A DNA stretch of 64,000 nt from Megalobrama amblycephala (Eukaryota; Chordata; Actinopteri; Cypriniformes; Xenocyprididae). The position numbers and the translations under genes were made by a program. Within the stretch, counting starts at the first letter, position 1. Each line of letters opens with the position of its first letter. This document shows positions 35,301 through 49,000 of the stretch, piece after piece. The notes under the pieces are model-generated. The model was not told the origin of the DNA. It saw only the letters and a list, made by a program, of their open reading frames with translations, and ran no database searches. The stretch is taken from contig NC_063054.1 in assembly GCF_018812025.1 (NCBI RefSeq), forward strand, positions 35,484,396 through 35,548,395, in the 5' to 3' direction.

Positions 35301-38300
35301 GGAATGACATGATGGTGAGTAATTAATGACAGAATTTTCAATTTTTGGGTGAAGTATGGCAATATAAATGTAAGTATTTATAAATGTATTTTTTGGTTCT
35401 GTCAGCTGCTGTGATCTATGGAAGAGGATTAGGGCCAAGCAATAATAAAAAAATAAAACCATCTCGAGATTAAAGTTGTTAAATTTAGAAGAAAAACTCG
35501 TTAAATTTCGAGAAAAAAGTCGAGATAAAATGTTGAGAATAAAGTCATTAAATAACGAGAAAAAAGTCGCTAAATTACGAGAACAAATTCGTTAAATTAT
35601 GAGGAAAATGTCGTTAAATTACGAGAAAAAAGTTGTTAAATTTCGAGAAAAAAGTCGAGATAAAATGTTGAGAATAAAGTCATTAAATTATGAGAAAAAA
35701 GTCGTTAAATTACGAGAAAAAACTCGTTAAATTTCGAGAAAAAAGTCGAGATAAAATGTTGAGAATAAACTCGTTAAATTACGAGAAAAAAGTCGTTAAA
35801 TTACGACAAAAAACTCGTTAAATTTCAAGAAAATGTCGAGATAAAATGTTGAGAATAAAGTCATTAAATTACGGAAAAAAGTCGTTAAATTACGAGAACA
35901 AATTCGTTAAATTATGAGAAAAATGTAAAATTTTGAGGAAAAAAGTCGAGATAAAATGTTGAGAATAAAGTCATTAAATTACGAGAAAAAAGTTGTTAAA
36001 TTACGAGAACAAATTCGTTAAATTATGAGGAAAATGTCGCTAATTACGAGAAAAAAGTTGTTAAATTTCGAGAAAAAAGTTGAGATAAAATGTTGAGAAT
36101 AAAGTCATTAAATTATGAGAAAAAAGTCGTTAAATTACGAGAAAAAACTCGTTAAATTTCGAGAAAAAAGTCGAGATAAAATGTTGACAATAAACTCGTT
36201 AAATTACGAGAAAAAAGTCGTTAAATTACTACTAATAACTCGTTAAATTTCGAGAAAAAAGTCGAGATAAAATGTTGAGAATAAAGTCATTAAATTACGG
36301 AAAAAAAGTCGTTAAATTACGAGAACAAATTCGTTAAATTATGAGAAAAATGTAAAATTTTGAGGAAAAAAGTCGAGATAAAATGTTGAGAATAAAGTCA
36401 TTAAATTACGAGAAAAAAGTTGTTAAATTACGAGAACAAATTCGTTAAATTATGAGGAAAATGTCGCTAATTACGAGAAAAAAGTTGTTAAATTTCGAGA
36501 AAAAAGTTGAGATAAAATGTTGAGAATAAAGTCATTAAATTATGAGAAAAAAGTCGTTAAATTACGAGAAAAAACTCGTTAAATTTCGAGAAAAAAGTCG
36601 AGATAAAATGTTGAGAATAAACTCGTTAAATTACGAGAAAAAAGTCGTTAAATTACTACTAATAACTCGTTAAATTTCGAGAAAAAAGTCGAGATAAAAT
36701 GTTGAGAATAAAGTCATTAAATTACGGAAAAAAGTCGTTAAATTACGAGAACAAATTCGTTAAATTATGAGAAAAATGTAAAATTTTGAGGAAAAAAGTC
36801 GAGATAAAATGTTGAGAATAAAGTCATTAAATTACGAGAAAAAAGTCGTTAAATTACGAGAAAAAAGTTGTTAAATTACGGGAACAAACTCGTTAAATTT
36901 CGAGAAAAAAGTCGAGATAAAATGTTGAGAATAAAGTCATTAAATTACGAGAAAAAAACTCGTTAAATTACGAGAACAAATTCGTTAATTTAATGACTTT
37001 ATCCTCAACATTTTATCTCGACTTTTTTCTCGAAATTTAACGACATTTTTCTCATAATTTAACGAATTTGTTCTCGTAATTTAATGACTTTATTCTCAAC
37101 ATTTTATCTTGACTTTTTTCTCGAAATTTAACGAGTTTGTTCCCGTAATTTATTTTTTTATTATTGCTTGGCCCTAATCCTCTTCCGTAGTGATCATCAC
37201 AGTCAAAATCTTTAAAAAACATTAAAGAATATCTTGCAATGGCTCATAAAAGGTATGCATAGACTGCGTCACCTTAGCTGTCTGAGTTCGGCCAGCAGGG
37301 TCGGGTTCTGTTGGACTCTCTCTGGAGTCGGCTGACATGCCTGTTCATGCTCCACTCGCAAACGCTGGATCTCCTGTAAAATCTCCCTGAAATCACAAAC
37401 ACACACTGTATTATCATTTACACACTTACCAAGAGTGAAATCCAAAACCACTGGACTTAACCCGTTATGAAAACATTTCCATATGAAGTCATGAGTGTAT
37501 GTACCTGTTCTTGTTCTCCAGCTGCATGATGAGTTCTCTCTGCTGTTTGTTGGTGTCATAGCTGAAGTCTGAAGGTCTCTGTGATTCACAAGAGCAGCAG
37601 GAATAAAGATATATGACTGTTTTACTGTGAGCACCTGCTCACTGCAAAAAATGCTTTTCTTACTTAGAGTTTTTGTCTTGTTTCTAGTCCAAATATCTAA
37701 AAATTATTTAATCAAGAAGCATTTTCTAGACAAGTAAAAATTATTGCCTTGTTTTCAGAATTTTTTTTTCAAAATTAAGTTTTTCCTTAAAACAAGCAAA
37801 ATAATCTTGTTTTCAGTTTGAAATTCATTATGAAACAAGTTCAATTCAGCTATAAGCAGCTCTACTGAAAAAATATGGCGTTATTTTACTGTCAATTGTC
37901 GAGAGCACATTATTGTGACGCGAGAGCATATCAATGTAATGCGCGAGCGCAAATCTGTCCGCTCGCGCGCGGATTTCCTCTGCTCTCGCGCAAATCTGTC
38001 CGCTCGCGCGCGGATTTCCTTTGCTCTCGCGCAAATCTGGACGCGCGCGCTCAAATATACAGTGCTCTCTTATGAACTGCCTCTCCTCTCGCTCAGATAT
38101 TGCGTGTGCACGCTCAAACTGTTTCCTGCGTGCTCAAACGTGTCCTGCGCGTTCAAACTGCACATGTGCGCTCACGAATCTCTCCGTGCTCTTGCAGAAA
38201 TTAATTTGCTTTTGGATTAAATGCTGTCAAAAGTTATAAACCAATCAGAAGAGACGACTGATCCATGAAAACGCTACATGGAATCTTATTGGCTGAGAGT

Positions 38301-40817
38301 GAACTGCGCCTGGAATTCTTTCGACAAAAATATATATTTGATTTCTTTACAATTTAATAATATTTATCAAATGTAACCTAGTCTAACTGCATCACATTAC
38401 AGGTCAAACCCCTATTTATCTAAACAAACAAACAAAAAATGTTTCTTAAAGTTATTGTGGTCATACGTTTTGTGTTGAAATTAAAAAAAAAAAAAATAGG
38501 TAACATTTTACAATAAGGTTTTTATTTGTTAACATTAGTTAATGTATTATCTAACATGAACTAACAATGTGCAATACATTACTGTAATTATTAATCTTTG
38601 TTAACGTTAAAAATACAGCTGTTTGTTGGTTGTTTACTTCACAGTGCATTTAATAATGTTAACAAATACAACATTTGATTTTAATAACGTATTAGTAAAT
38701 GTTGAAATTAACATTAACAAATATTAATAAATGCTGAAGAAGAGCAATTCATTATTAGTTAATGTTAACTAATGCAGTTAAATAATGATAACGCAACCTT
38801 ATTGTAAAGTATTACCAACAAACATCTTCTGATTTAAGACCGAACAAGATCAGGGTCAAATCGTCATTCCCTTAATACTTAATGTGGAGATCACATACCA
38901 CCATAGTGGTATATTTCTTTTGAGGTCTGGTATAAAACATGACATACAAAAATACCTAAGCTCTTGTGTATGCACGATTAAGCAAAAGAACGCGATCTTA
39001 TTCCTAAATGACAACGATTCGGTTATGTCTATTAAACCTTTTGAAATTACAATCATACCAGAATATTTAAACCTGCTTTTGCATTGCTGCTGAAAGCAGT
39101 GGTCATGTAAGCTATATGTTTTAAACAGCTTCACAAAGTGTTTTCAACAACATACTATTGCTACATCTGTGTTGCAAACATTAAATAATAATGCAAGTAT
39201 TGCAATAACAATTTATAGTCTGAATATACACTGATTTCAGCAATTAAAATAAGTAGCTAAATGAATGTTGAAACTAATGTTGTTACACTGTTCTGCCAGT
39301 AGGTGGTGACCAGTGACTGTTAAAATGTATTTGATGTATCAGAATGTATTTGATGTATCAGAATCATTAATTCCAGACCTCAAAAGAAATTGACTATGGT
39401 GGTATATGTGATCTCCACATTAAGTATTAAGGGAATGACGATTTGACCCTGATCTTGTTCGGTCTTAAATCAGAAGATGTTTGTTGGTAATACTTTACAA
39501 TAAGGTTGCGTTAACATTATTTAACTGCATTAGTTAACATTAACTAATAATGAATTGCTCTTCTTCAGCATTTATTAATATTTGTTAATGTTAATTTCAA
39601 CATTTACTAATACGTTATTAAATGCACTGTGAAGTAAACAACCAACAAACAGCTGTATTTTTAACGTTAACAAAGATTAATAATTACAGTAATGTATTGC
39701 ACATTGTTAGTTCATGTTAGATAATACATTAACTAATGTTAACAAATAAAAACCTTATTGTAAAATGTTACCTATTTTTTTTTTTAAAAAATTCAACACA
39801 AAACGTATGACCACAATAACTTTAAGAAACATTTTTTGTTTGTTTGTTTATTTAGATAAATAGGGGTTTGACCTGTAATGTGATGCAGTTAGACTAGGTT
39901 ACATTTGATAAATATTATTAAATTGTAAAGAAATAAAATATATATTTTTGTCGAAAGAATTCCAGGCGCAGTTCACTCTCAGCCAATAAGATTCCACGTA
40001 GCATTTTCATGGATCAGTCGTCTCTTCTGATTGGTTTATAACTTTTGACAGCATTTAATCCAAAAGCAAATTAATTTCTGCAAGAGCACGTAGAGATTCG
40101 TGAGCGCACATGTGCAATTTGAGCGCGCAGGACACGTTTGAGCACGCAGGAAACAGTTTGAGCGTGCACACGCAATATCTGAGCGAGAGGAGAGGCAGTT
40201 CATAAGAGAGCACTGTATATTTGAGCGCGCGCGTCCAGATTTGCGCGAGAGCAAAGGAAATCCGCGCGCGAGCGGACAGATTTGCGCGAGAGCAGAGGAA
40301 ATCCGCGCGCGAGCGGACAGATTTGCGCTCGCGCATTACATTGATATGCTCTCGCGTCACAATAATGTGCTCTCGACAATTGACAGTAAAATAACGCCAT
40401 AAAAAAACAGTGTCATTATTCAGCTCGAGTCGGTTCAGTGTTGATTCAGCTCAACCACAGCGCTGATGTTGCAAAATATTAATTTATGGTATTAAGTATG
40501 TCTGTAGTGAGCATAATTTGAAAAGAGAGTAAATGTGTGTGTAACTCACTGCTGTGTGTCCAGGGTCCGTGGCCAGACGAGATGCGTAACGAGCGATGAG
40601 TTTGTGCTCTTCATCCGTTCGGCTAGGACTGTCTAATGCACTACACACACACACAGACAGAGAAAATATTATTACATTTACAAGACCTTAAATAACCTCA
40701 GATGATACACACACACACTCAACACACTCACCGTGGGCTGCTCTGGAGTTTGTTCACATATGCTGCGATCAGTGCATGTTCCTCGTTCATACGCTGAGCT
40801 GCGGCTAGAGTCGGCAG

Positions 40818-40868
<51 letters not shown>

Positions 40869-42968
40869 TTCACTGTATTAGTGAGGGCATTGTATAGACT
40901 TCCATTGATTTTATGGCTAAACACTAGACTTAAATAAAAACATGTTTTGGCCGATTTATAAACAAGTGTGGACCAATGAAATGTCCTCACTAGTCGGTTG
41001 TCATAATACTGAGTGAGGACATTTGGCCCTCACAAGTATAACCAAACCTGTATCAAATCATGATGCTTTGCAAAACAAAAAACCTGGAGATAAAATGCAT
41101 TTTAAATTGCAAGTGTAATTTTTAAAAAAAGATTTGTTTTCCCAAATCATTCATCCTTAAGTAGTAGTAGCAGTAACTGCCTGTTTTTAATGAAAATCAA
41201 ATACAGTTTCATAGCTGGTAAAACAAAGATTAATGGCTAGTAAATTTTTTCAAGTCACAAGCATTTTGCAGTTAGTTTTGGACCCTGGAAGTACTAATAT
41301 TAAACTTCCGATGAAAGACAACTGAAAATTGATAAAGTCAATTATTATTTTCATGCTGCTGATATTGTTAATCTAAATTATACGGAAGAGGATTAGGGCC
41401 AAGCAATAATAAAAAAAATAAAACAATCTCGAGATTAAAGTTGTTAAATTTCGAGAAAAAAGTCAAAATAAAATGTTGAGAATAAACTCATTAAATTACG
41501 AGAAAAAACTTGTTAAATTACGAGAACAAATTCGTTAAATTATGAGAAAAATGTCATTAAATTTCAAGAAAAAAGTCGAGATAAAATGTTGAGAATAAAC
41601 TCATTAAATTATGAGAATAAAGTCATTAAATTACGAGAAAAAAAGTTGTTAAATTATGAGAACAAATTCGTAATTTAACGAATTTATTCTCGTAATTTAA
41701 TGACTTTTCTCATAATTTAATGAGTTTATTCTCAACATTTTATCTAGACTTTTTTCTCGAAATTTAACGAGTTTTTTCTCGTAATTTAACGAGTTTATTC
41801 TCAACATTTTATCTCGAGTTTTTTCTCGAAATTTAACAACTTTAATCTCAAGATGGTTTTATTTTTTTTATTATTGCTTGGCCCTAATCCTCTTCCATAA
41901 AATTAGATTTATTTGTTAAAAAAGAAAATTAAAATACACCAAAATCTAAAATAAGTAGTTGGTATTTTACAAGTGATTACAGGCATCACAACATGAATGT
42001 ATGAAAGATGGATAAATATTCCTTTTGAAATCTGCATGTAGTAGAAATTAACAGATGGATTAAATAAAATCTCTCACATATAAAACAGACTCTTTCCAGT
42101 ATCATCCCAAAGGTCAAAGGTGAAGAGCAGGTGCGCCTACCTTTTAGAGGGGGTGGGGCCTGCAGAAGAGGGCAGAACTGGTTCATTCATGTTTCCTATT
42201 GGACGGGCAGGACTTGAGAAAAAATACACATAAATATGGGTATCTATACATAATAAAATTTGTAATGTATATCTAGATATGCATTTCATTTAGATATTAA
42301 TAATATATTTTTCTATTTTATAATAATATTAGATTTTAGACAACTTCATTCTTGCAGTTTTCATAGTTTTACATTCATTGAGAGACAGGGAGTATTTGTA
42401 CTTTTAAAACTAATTTGTCACACTGTAGTGAACTACAAAACATCTAAAAGGTGATAAAAATTAGATGAATGAAATCACCTACAGTCACTTTCCAAGCACA
42501 TTTTACCCTAAAATCTTACTGATGTTGACAAAGGTTCAGGGACATCATGACATCTGTCAACTTGAAAACAGTATATACACACCCTTTCTCTCTCTCAAAC
42601 ACACATGCATTCAGAATAAATCAAACATTACACTGTTCAACTGACCCAAAGACACACACACACACACACTGGTTAGTCATGCAAAAAAAAGAGCCTGAAA
42701 CAACACAGACAGAACAGAGAGAGAAACAGAGCGGGATCCTGGGAAAAAACAGGCAGATTGAGACGAACAGACACCTGAATGAAGACAAAATTATAACTGA
42801 CCTCATGCCTGTAAGCAGATAATAAAAGCAAACTCCTTCTCTGTCTCTCTCTATGCTCTGTCGAGGGATCGTGTCTGACCCTCATCAGTGTGTCCACAGA
42901 GAAAATGTGATCATGTGATGTCAGGAACCAATAGAAACATTCCCAACACTTTCAAAATGGCCACAGAC

Positions 42969-43014
<46 letters not shown>

Positions 43015-46000
43015 CTGTCTTACACTATATTGGACAGGTTGAGGGGTTTCTCTGGGTATTCTGGGTAGACGGGGTGGGACGGCTCTCTACTTGGCACACA
43101 GCCCAAAGATTTACTGATGGCACGGCCCAACTTCTTAGCTGGAGATTTCTGGAGCAAACACACACAAATAATAAGAGACCAAAACTGAAACTCTCCAGAT
43201 GATGTAAAGAATTTCCACTTGTATCCATCCACTGTGTATTCTGACTGTTTTTGATGAAATAACAGAATCATATAATGGCATATAAAAACTGTACTTTTAA
43301 TACAGAAATTTCCATGTCTGTGGGAAGCCTAGAAAAAGTCATTAAAACATCAAAACAGTCATAATTTAATTAAGTAACATATGTAATTTACATATACACT
43401 ACCGTTCAAATGTTTGGGGTTAGATTAAAAAATAAAGAAATGATACATTAAATTGATCAAAAGTGACAGTAAAGACATTTACAATGTTATAAAATATTTC
43501 ATATATTATATATGTATATTTTAAAATATATTCAAATAGAAAACTCAAATTATGAAATAATATTTCATAATATTACTGTTTTTACTGTATTTTTGATCAA
43601 ATAAATGCAGCCTTGGTGAACAGAAGAGACGTTGTTTAAAAGATTTTTAAAAACCTTACCGCCCCCAAAATTTTGAATGGTAGTGCAGAAATATATATTT
43701 GCTATAGAAATGTATCACTTTTAAGATTTTTTTATTAATGTTAATGACTTTAACAGCCTGAGGAGAGGATTCCTTGATATTGTCAGGTTCCTCATGGAAA
43801 GGGACAAACTAAATTATGATCTTGAGTTACCCTGAGTAACATTATTAATGTAAAAATACAAAAAATTATTAAAGGTGCCCTAGAATCAAAAATGTAATTT
43901 ACCTTGGCATAGTTGAATAACAAGAGTTCAGTACATGGAAATGACATACAGTGAGTCTCAAACTCCATTGTTTCCTCCTTCTTATGTAAATCTCATTTGT
44001 TTAAAAGACCTCCGAAGAACAGGCGAATCTCAACATAACACCGACTGTTACGTAACAGTCGGGGTCATTAATATGTACGTCCCCAATATTTGCATATGCC
44101 AGCTCATGTTCAAGGCATTAGACAAGGGCAGCCAGTATTAACGTCTGGATCTGTGCACAGCTGAATCATCAGACTAGGTAAGCAAGTAAGAACAATAGCG
44201 AAAAATGGCAGATGGATCAATAATAACTGACATGATCCATGATTACATGATATTTTTAGTGATATTTGTAAATTGTCTTTCTCAATGTTTCGTTAGCATG
44301 TTGCTAATGTACTGTTAAATGTGGTTAAAGTTACCATCGTTTCTTACTGTATTCACGGAGACAAGAGCCGTCACAATTTTCTTTTTTAAACACTTCATTC
44401 TTTATAAATCTCTCCAACAGTGCAGCATTAGCCCGTTAGCCATGGAGCATATAGCCTCAAACTCATTCAGAATCAAATGTAAACATCCAAATAAATGCTA
44501 TACTCACATGATTGACGCATGCATGAAGTATGCATGACGAACATCTTGTAAAGATCCATTTGAGGGTTATATTAGCTGTGTGAACTTTGTTTATGCACTG
44601 TATTATAGTCGAGAGCTCAGGGGCAGTGAGCGCGAGATTTAAAGGGGACGCAGCCTGAATCGGTGCATAGTTAATGATGCCCCAAAATAGGCAATTAAAA
44701 AATTAATTAAAAAAAAAAATCTATGGGGTATTTTGTGCTGAAACTTCACAGACACATTCAAGGGACACATTAGACTTATATTACATCTTGTAAAAACTGG
44801 TTCTAGGGCACCTTTAAAAAATTAAGGAACAAGCCATGACCGTTGCAGCTGATCCTCACCCAGGACGAATGCTCCTTCATCTCATGCTGGCTGTTGTGGT
44901 TTCCGCTCGCATGACCTCGCCAAAAACAGTTCTGACAAAGTTGATAGTTGAAACACTGTTGACAGCGATAACGGAATCCCATCATGCCTTCCGACCGACA
45001 GAAAGAACATGCCACTGGATGATAGACTGAGAAAGGGAGAGATTCAATGTGCTGGAATATATGAATATTAAACTACAAAATAAATGTTCATGACGTTAGG
45101 GATAAGGAAAAATTCTAGCTTTGTCACTGTAGTATAAATAAGTCTGAGTAATATGAATAAATTAGCATATAATATTTTGAGCGCGTGTTACCGTTCTCCA
45201 CATTTGCCAGCCGATGCAACAGAGGAAGCCAAAAGAGACACTGAGGAAGAGGATCTGACATCAGAGTATCCAGAAACATGTTCAGCATCACCTTCTTCTG
45301 TTACACACACACACACACACACAGTAAATAAATAAAATACGCAATACAAAACACTATTTATACTCATATTTATTTAGCTCAACATAACTCTTATTCACAT
45401 TCCCTTGCACTGTATATAACTTATCTGTACATACATATATTGTCCATTGTTTATTTTGTATATTGTGTATTTTTTATATATATATATTTTTAATCACTTA
45501 TTCTATTTTTATTATATCTATTCTACAATTATTTGATCGAAAATACAGAAAAAACAGTAATACTGTGAAATATTGTTACAATTTAAAATAGCTGTTTTCT
45601 ATTTGAATATATTTTAAAATGTAATTTATTCCTGTGAATATGATATATTTTCAGCATCATTACTCCAGTCTTCAGTGTCACATGATCCTTCAGAAATCAT
45701 TCTAATATGATGATTTGATGCTCAAGAAATATTTCTGATTAATATTATCAATATTGAAGACAGTCGTGCTGCTTAATAATTTTGTGGAAACCGTGATACA
45801 TTTTTTCAGGATTCTTTGATAATATAAAGTTAAAAAATATAAATCTTTTGTATCATTACAAAAGTCTTTACTGTCACTTTTGATCATTTTAATGCATCCT
45901 GAATAAATAAAAGTATTAATTTCTTCAAAAACAAAACCATACTGACCCCAAACATTTGAACAGTAGTGTATATATAATGTTTTTTTTATTTACATTACAC

Positions 46001-49000
46001 TAATTTTTAAGTTCAGTAAATCCATGATGTTTCCAGCATCAATAGGTAATCATATTAAATAATCATGATGTCAATTTTGACCAAAATAATTTTGATTATG
46101 ATTTTTGCCTTAATTGAGAACCCCACACCAGGTATTATTCATGTCTGCAGCACAAACAATGCACTACAAGTTGTACACTAACCTTACTTATGAGCAATAA
46201 TACTGACATTTAACAAACAACACTAACAAGACAAAAAGAAGAAATGTGTAAAACTGTTACTTGTTGAGGAAAACAGGATCTGGCAAAGTGATCCTTGTAG
46301 CCAAACGACGGCCCCTCATACACAGCGGTGGGAAGCTTGAGCGCCTCCTGCAGGAAGTGGTCGAACTTGGGCATCAGCATCGAACCATGAGAATCAGATA
46401 TCTGAGAGAAAATATCTAACACACACAAGCACAACAAGCTTGTTATTTCAACGTATATCTGTCCTCTGGTGGGCGGCACTACTGAAATCTCACAGCTATG
46501 GCACTCTTAACATTCAGCTATGTTTCCAAGTTGCAAATTTAACTTGTGCGAAAGATTAAAGGATTAGTTCACTTCAGAAGTAAAAATTTACTGACAATTT
46601 ACTCACCCCCATGTCATCTAAGATGTTTATGCATTTCTTTCTTCATTCAAAAGGAAATTAAGTCCAGTGGGTTGAAGGTCCAAATTACAGTTTCAGTGCA
46701 GCTTCAAAGGGCTCTAAACCATCCCAGACGAGGAATAAGGATCTTGTTTAGCGAAACAATTGGTCATTTTCTAAAAAAAAATAAAAATTGTATACTTTTT
46801 TTCGCCACAAATGCTCGTCTTGCACTGCTCTGCGATGCGCCACGCGTTATGTAATCACGTTGGAAAGGTCAGATCCAGTGTTTTCAAAGCGAACGTCCGA
46901 CATCAAGGTAAAACCATGATGTCGGACAATTTTGAAGTTGGATGAGAAAATGAGATGGAGTTTTTAGCCCTACCGCGGTATTTCCGCATACGTCACGTGT
47001 GACCTTTCCAACGTAATTACGTAATGCGTGGAGCATCGCAGAGCAGTGCAAGACGAGCATTTGTGGTTAAAAAGTATATAAATTTTTATTTTTTAAAAAA
47101 AATGACCGATCGTTTCATTAGACAACACTCTTATTCCTCGTCTGGGATCATGTAGAGCTCTTTGAAGCTGCATTGAAACTGTAATTTGGACCTTCAACCC
47201 GTTGAACCCCAGTGAAGTCCACTATATGGAGAAAAATCCTGGAATGTTTTCATCAAAAACCTTAATTTCTTTTTGACTGAAGAAATAAAGACATGAACAT
47301 CTTGGATGACATGTAAATTATCATAAAATTTTAATTCTGAAGTGAACTAATCCTGTAAAATATCGCATAAAACATTTGCGAATAAAGCACTGTTTCCATC
47401 CCATGTGTTCAAGAAAACAAAATTGTCACCTCCTAGGAAAATGGTGCAAAATATCTAATAAAAATAGAAGTTGCTGTACATCATAAATGACTTGCATCTC
47501 AGAGCGCACAGACGAAACGCAATAAATGCTGTCATGTTATCTTGTGTTCAGTTTTTGGGAACGCAATCGCAAAAACATTCTGATGACAGACTTTGGCTCA
47601 GGTATTTCAGAATGATCAAACTAACATTTGAGATGCTATGATGTAATTGGTCTGCTGGTTAGTCCAGTTATCCAATCACATCCTCTGTTGAGGCAAAGTC
47701 ACGTGAGTTTTTTTGTTGGGCATCGAGGGATTTATTCAGTAAATGTGTTTCCATCGTAGTTTATGCACATCTTCTTATCTGATAAAAAATTATCCACCTC
47801 AATTGTGTATTTTTATGCAAATTTTTAGAATTATTCGCATCTTTCCATCCAGGGTTCTTTAATGCGATATCACAAAATCCGAGGAACATAAGCTATTGGT
47901 GCGTGAACTTACAGCGAAGTTTATCAACCAGTTTCCCTCCACACAGCACCGAGAGCATCACTTTGACGGAAAACACTGTTAGCCTTCCCTGAGCATCACT
48001 GCAAAACACAGTCACATTGTCAAATAAACTTCCACAAACACAATACAAAACCAGCATACACACACACACACACACACACCTGTCGTGTGCCGCCACCATG
48101 AAGTTGAGCAGCAGGCTGGTGTTGTGCTGGACGTTGATCTGGTGTGTGGTGGGCAGTCGTTTGTTTAGCTGCTGGTAGATGCAGGTGAGGATGGTCTCCA
48201 GCCGAGCCACGCTGATCTCGGTACAGACGTCCAGCGTGTTCAGACCGTTATCACGGAACGCCTCGATCATGTTCCACACGTCCACCAGATGCACTGAGAG
48301 AGAAAATACATCAAATATAGGGAATTATGTCAGGAAAAGCCTTACTATGTCAGTCCAGATTACTCTACATATAATACAAATAAACAAGTGGCATTAAAAA
48401 CTCACTTTTAAACTTTAAATTGTGATCCTATATCATTTTTAACATATAATACTGTTCAAAGGTTTGGGATTTTTAATGTTTTTGAAAGAAAGCTGTATTT
48501 ATTTGCTCAAAAATTCAGTAAAAAAACAGTAATATTGTGAAATATTATTGCTATTTACAGTAAATGTTTTCTATTTGAATATATTTAAAAATGTAATTTA
48601 TTCCTGTGATCAAAGCTGAATTTTCAGCATCATTACTCCAGTCTTCAATGTCACATGATCATTCAGAAATCATTCTAATATGCTGATTTGCTTCTCAGGA
48701 GGCATTTTTTATTATTATCATCAGTGTTGAAAACAGTTTTGTTGCTTCATGTTTCTGTGGAAACAGTGACACATTTTCATGTGACAAGAGTAAGTGACGA
48801 CATGACTGACAAGACCATAGCGGAGGATTCGTTGCACAACAGAGCTTAAGCGCCTGACAAATGTCTGATCTTGTAGAATTCGTGCTCAGCACCGCCACTC
48901 CCTATTCACAGAGTACGACCGATCCTGAAAGCGAAAGTAAAACGCGAGCGCGTATTTAAATGCGATTTCATATTAAAAGCGGCTCCCTGATGCATGCAAA

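Noticed and set aside
37846..40400. Mirrored frames of 66, 72 and 101 codons with Arg/Ser/Ala-rich sequence
   Set aside because: They occur as inverted copies in the two arms of a foldback element, lack similarity to any family and follow the CpG-rich repeat sequence.
42547..43228. Frames of 67-104 codons around dtnb exon 8
   Set aside because: They are shadows of exon 8 in other frames or run through a (CA)n/(GT)n microsatellite.
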